A stretch of 9,028 nt of DNA from the NCBI GenBank assembly GCA_949113215.1, contig CARZYU010000004.1, forward strand, positions 25,300-34,327. The letters are read 5' to 3'. A program made the translations under genes and the position numbers. Positions 7,266-9,028 of the stretch are shown piece after piece (within the stretch, counting starts at the first letter, position 1; every line of letters begins with the position of its first letter). The notes below the pieces were generated by a model. The model saw only the letters and a list, made by a program, of their open reading frames with translations, was not told the origin of the DNA and did not search any database. The stretch is from an uncultured Bacilli bacterium. GTDB taxonomy: Bacteria; Bacillota_I; Bacilli_A; RF39; UBA660.

Positions 7266-8081
7266 TCAATCATCATAATGCTTTTTTTCAAGTTCTTTCA
7301 AGCTTTTGTTAGGAGTCGGTAATTCTTCTGGCATAGTACCGCCTAACTCATTGATGGTTTTTCTTATTTTATTTCCCACTTTATAGTGAGTTTGGTTCGC
7401 TTCTTTTTCTGTTTTTATCTTTTCTCGTTTGAGTTTTTGTTCAGTATGTGTAATACGAAATAAATTGTCTATTAGTTCTTCGCTTCCCATGTTATCTAGA
7501 ATGTCTTCCCGATAGCGGAGGCCTTTTCTTTTCGCAATGTCATCGGCTGTCTCTCCATTGTATAATCCTTTGTAACCAGCATTATGAAATTGATCAAAGT
7601 TTTTCACTCCAGCATTTTTAGCCGTTTTATTGAGTGAAAAATTTCCTTTTCTAGTAAGATTTCTTTGATAGATTCTCTTTTCATCCTCGCTCAACTTAGC
7701 ATAGTCTTTTTCAATTAATTCTTGCTTATGTGTCTGTACAGCAAAATAAGTCTGTCCTAAAGCCACTGCTTCTTTTCTTGGATCTGCATTTTGAACTATA
7801 AGATAGCAAGCATATCTGGACAACTTATAATCTTGGATTTCTCTTTTAGCACCTTTTGCAATTTTTATCATTTTCCCAACATTGGGAAAATGATCCTGAA
7901 CATCATAATTGCTTTGTTTACAAACAATCTTTGCTAAACTTATAACATTGTTGAATCTTTCCCATTTTTTATATTCTAATACCATCATTAATTCTCTTGC
8001 ATACCAAAACTCCTTTCCGTTTTCGTCAACATGCTTTATGCTCTCAAATACACTCTTGTTATATTCTTTTACTTCCTTCAT
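7266..8081 (-). CDS. dinD: DNA damage-inducible protein D family (DinD)
   Basis: The 271 residues match the length and sequence style of E. coli DinD (about 274 residues). Diagnostic stretches are FWYARELMMVLEYKKW (25-40, resembling the Bro-N-like start of the family), LSRYACYLIVQN (87-98), GQTYFAVQTHKQEL (109-122), MGSEELIDNLFRIT (198-211) and LGGTMPEELPTP (246-257). E. coli DinD is LexA-controlled and limits RecA filament activity; whether that role holds here is inference. No signal peptide or membrane span is seen. ATG at 8081 has AGGAG 10 bases upstream, a slightly long spacing. The gene has its own promoter and lies between a terminator and the rlmN promoter, where rsmB would be expected, so it looks like an accessory gene gained between conserved genes. 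The TGA stop is at the family's usual C-terminus. Confidence 0.93.
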   Translation of the reverse strand: MKEVKEYNKSVFESIKHVDENGKEFWYARELMMVLEYKKWERFNNVISLAKIVCKQSNYDVQDHFPNVGKMIKIAKGAKREIQDYKLSRYACYLIVQNADPRKEAVALGQTYFAVQTHKQELIEKDYAKLSEDEKRIYQRNLTRKGNFSLNKTAKNAGVKNFDQFHNAGYKGLYNGETADDIAKRKGLRYREDILDNMGSEELIDNLFRITHTEQKLKREKIKTEKEANQTHYKVGNKIRKTINELGGTMPEELPTPNKSLKELEKKHYDD

Positions 8082-8091
8082 ACATAATCAT

Positions 8092-8096
8092 CTCCT
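8092..8096 (-). promoter_or_regulatory. Ribosome binding site of dinD
   Basis: AGGAG lies 10 bases before the dinD ATG. Two other ATG triplets fall between site and start but are out of frame with the gene, so the start at 8081 stands; the spacing may lower translation. Confidence 0.55.
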
Positions 8097-8142
8097 ATTC
8101 TTAAAATGAAAAAGTTTATACTTTCTACTTCATGTAACTCAA

Positions 8143-8171
8143 ACTATAGGAAATGGTATCTTCTTTGTCAA
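8143..8171 (-). promoter_or_regulatory. Promoter of dinD
   Basis: A perfect -35 TTGACA (8171-8166) is separated by exactly 17 bases from TATAGT (8148-8143), five of six -10 bases. The start near 8136 gives a leader of about 55 bases. The -35 lies inside an 11-base palindrome at 8163-8173 (CTTTG-A-CAAAG). No LexA box of the Bacillus type (CGAAC-N4-GTTCG) or E. coli type is visible here. Confidence 0.75.
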
Positions 8172-8173
8172 AG
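8163..8173. promoter_or_regulatory. Palindrome overlapping dinD -35, possible operator
   Basis: CTTTG and CAAAG flank one central base, and the -35 hexamer lies within this symmetry. A repressor bound here would block the polymerase. Part of the symmetry comes from the TTGACA itself, so it may be chance. Confidence 0.25.
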
Positions 8174-8219
8174 TGATATTCTCTTATTTTGGAATAGGAA
8201 GTAACTTGTATTTTTATGA

Positions 8220-8255
8220 TTTACAAAAAGAAAAACGATGTTTTCCATCGTCTTT
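8220..8255 (-). terminator. Intrinsic terminator after the 8274-8978 gene
   Basis: On the minus strand, AAAGACGATG (8255-8246), loop GAAAA and CATCGTTTTT (8240-8231) form a 10-bp stem with one G-T pair, followed by CTTTTTG. The hairpin starts 18 bases after the stop at 8274. It should end the upstream transcript and separate it from dinD. The plus strand has a weaker T run, and no plus-strand gene needs it. Confidence 0.85.
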
Positions 8256-8273
8256 GTTCACTTCTTTTTTTCT

Positions 8274-8978
8274 TTATTCCTTTTCTTGAGAAATTTGGTT
8301 TATCGTCCCAAAATTGGAATAATGTAACGTATACGTCGTCATCTTTGTCTCATTTGCCAAATAGGTCGCATAAGAAGATAAGTTAAGTCTTATTTCATAT
8401 ACTTCCCCATCCTTTAACGAAAGAGAAATCTCATTTGGTTGATCAGCAAGATCAATTACGGTATCCTTTAATAGTTCCACTAAAGTAGTCGTCGAAATTT
8501 GATAATTTAAAACCCGTTCTTGATTGTTGTATTCCGTTTTCGAAATAAATTTACTGTTTTTAATCAATTGATTAATCGTCTTTATATCCAAAAATTCTGG
8601 ATAATAATAAGGATTTCCTTCTGCTAAAGACCATTTCCCGAAATATTCTAAAATCGTTCCATTGTTATCGAAGAAGGTTCTCTTGGTATTCCCATAACTC
8701 ATGGTGAATTTTTCCTTTTCTTTAAGACGGTCTCCTTCATACACAATGGTAGTACCATTTTCTTCTAAGGTATATTGAAAATGATAATTTAAGGGATAAA
8801 TCTTTTGAAAGGAATAGCTTCGATCATCCACTTTCTTTTCTTCTACGGGATTGTTACGAAGCATTAAAATCAATGCAGCAAAGAAAATACCATATACCAC
8901 AAAAAAGATAATTCCCTTCGTTCTTGGATCCATCAAAGGTTCTCTTTGTACTTCTTCTTTTTTTCTTTTGATATTCAT
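8274..8978 (-). CDS. Single-pass membrane protein of unknown function
   Basis: No family is recognised with confidence. The 234 residues begin with a short basic tail (MNIKRKKEEVQRE), then one hydrophobic segment at about 22-40 (GIIFFVVYGIFFAALILML) and an outer domain of about 190 residues. There is no lipobox Cys, and the charge before the span predicts an N-in, C-out anchor. The outer domain is rich in aromatic and alternating residues typical of beta strands (YHFQYTLEENGTTIVYEG, EYFGKWSLAEGNPYYYPE) and ends with YTLHYSNFGTINQI. This loosely recalls LolA-like or lipoprotein beta-sheet folds, which is inference. ATG at 8978 has AAAGGTG at 8989-8983. It is the last gene of its transcript, given the terminator at 8255-8220, and is probably joined to a gene beyond the window. 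Confidence 0.88.
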   Translation of the reverse strand: MNIKRKKEEVQREPLMDPRTKGIIFFVVYGIFFAALILMLRNNPVEEKKVDDRSYSFQKIYPLNYHFQYTLEENGTTIVYEGDRLKEKEKFTMSYGNTKRTFFDNNGTILEYFGKWSLAEGNPYYYPEFLDIKTINQLIKNSKFISKTEYNNQERVLNYQISTTTLVELLKDTVIDLADQPNEISLSLKDGEVYEIRLNLSSYATYLANETKMTTYTLHYSNFGTINQISQEKE

Positions 8979-8982
8979 GTTA

Positions 8983-8989
8983 CACCTTT
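8983..8989 (-). promoter_or_regulatory. Ribosome binding site of the 234-residue membrane protein
   Basis: AAAGGTG lies 4 bases before the ATG at 8978 and shares bases with a TAA stop (8990-8988) of a possible upstream frame, as expected inside an operon. Confidence 0.65.
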
Positions 8990-9028
8990 ATTTTAGTACC
9001 TTTCCTAATAAACTGTGAGGATCGATTC
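8988..9028 (-). CDS. Possible C-terminal end of an upstream gene
   Basis: One minus-strand frame reads IDPHSLLGKVLK and stops with TAA at 8990-8988, nine bases before the next ATG, with the ribosome site overlapping the stop. The spacing is that of adjacent operon genes. Only twelve codons are visible; another frame ends with TAG slightly earlier, so the frame choice is not certain and the product cannot be named. Confidence 0.4.
   Translation of the reverse strand, partial: IDPHSLLGKVLK

Noticed and set aside
7261..7270. TTGACA overlapping the dinD stop as the rlmN -35
   Set aside because: No -10-like hexamer lies 16-18 bases downstream; the TATAAT used by rlmN is too far away and pairs better with ATGACA at 7245-7240.
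7209..8127. Direct repeat ACTTTCTA at 7209-7216 and 8120-8127 flanking dinD, like a target duplication
   Set aside because: An 8-base AT-rich match between two intergenic regions is easily due to chance, one copy overlaps the rlmN -10, and no transposase or end inverted repeats are present.

Overview
The window is AT-rich, and every gene I can support lies on the minus strand, so biological order runs from high to low coordinates. The core is rlmN-prpC-prkC-rsgA-rpe. This is the gene order known from Bacillus subtilis and many other Bacillota (priA-def-fmt-rsmB-rlmN-prpC-prkC-rsgA-rpe-thiN). With the low GC, Lys/Glu-rich proteins and AGGAGG-type ribosome binding sites, it points to a low-GC Bacillota, probably Bacilli or an Erysipelotrichia/Mollicutes-like relative. 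TGA ends rlmN and dinD at their natural family C-termini and Trp is TGG, so the standard bacterial code applies, not the Mycoplasma code.

Layout from the upstream end: (1) 9028-8988, a possible C-terminal fragment of an unidentified gene; (2) 8978-8274, a single-pass membrane protein of unknown function followed by a clear intrinsic terminator; (3) 8081-7266, dinD with its own strong promoter (TTGACA-17-TATAGT), sitting where rsmB would be expected; (4) a new promoter at 7245-7216, then rlmN, prpC, prkC, rsgA and rpe tightly packed (4-nt overlap, 2-nt gap, 8-nt gap, 1-nt overlap), which indicates one translationally coupled operon; (5) 2199 to the window edge, a very large open gene (733 codons, no stop reached) in the slot where thiN normally follows rpe. 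It encodes a long charged cytoplasmic region with seven Lys-rich blocks, one membrane segment near residue 620, and the start of an outer domain.

The core operon joins ribosome work (RlmN rRNA/tRNA methylation, RsgA 30S maturation) to envelope sensing: a PASTA-domain Ser/Thr kinase and its PP2C phosphatase. In Bacilli this pair responds to muropeptide or lipid II and modulates translation and cell-wall genes; RsgA is a known substrate type. The large charged membrane protein is a plausible, unproven client or partner of that kinase.

The most notable points are the replacement of thiN by the giant polyampholytic membrane protein with its conserved Lys/Ser blocks, an Rpe that seems to lack about 30 residues of the TIM barrel while keeping its metal and catalytic residues, and dinD as a self-contained transcription unit inserted next to a housekeeping operon. 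I see no tRNA, rRNA, CRISPR array, insertion sequence or replication origin. No gene-free stretch exceeds 300 bases; the longest, 8082-8273, holds the terminator and the dinD promoter.
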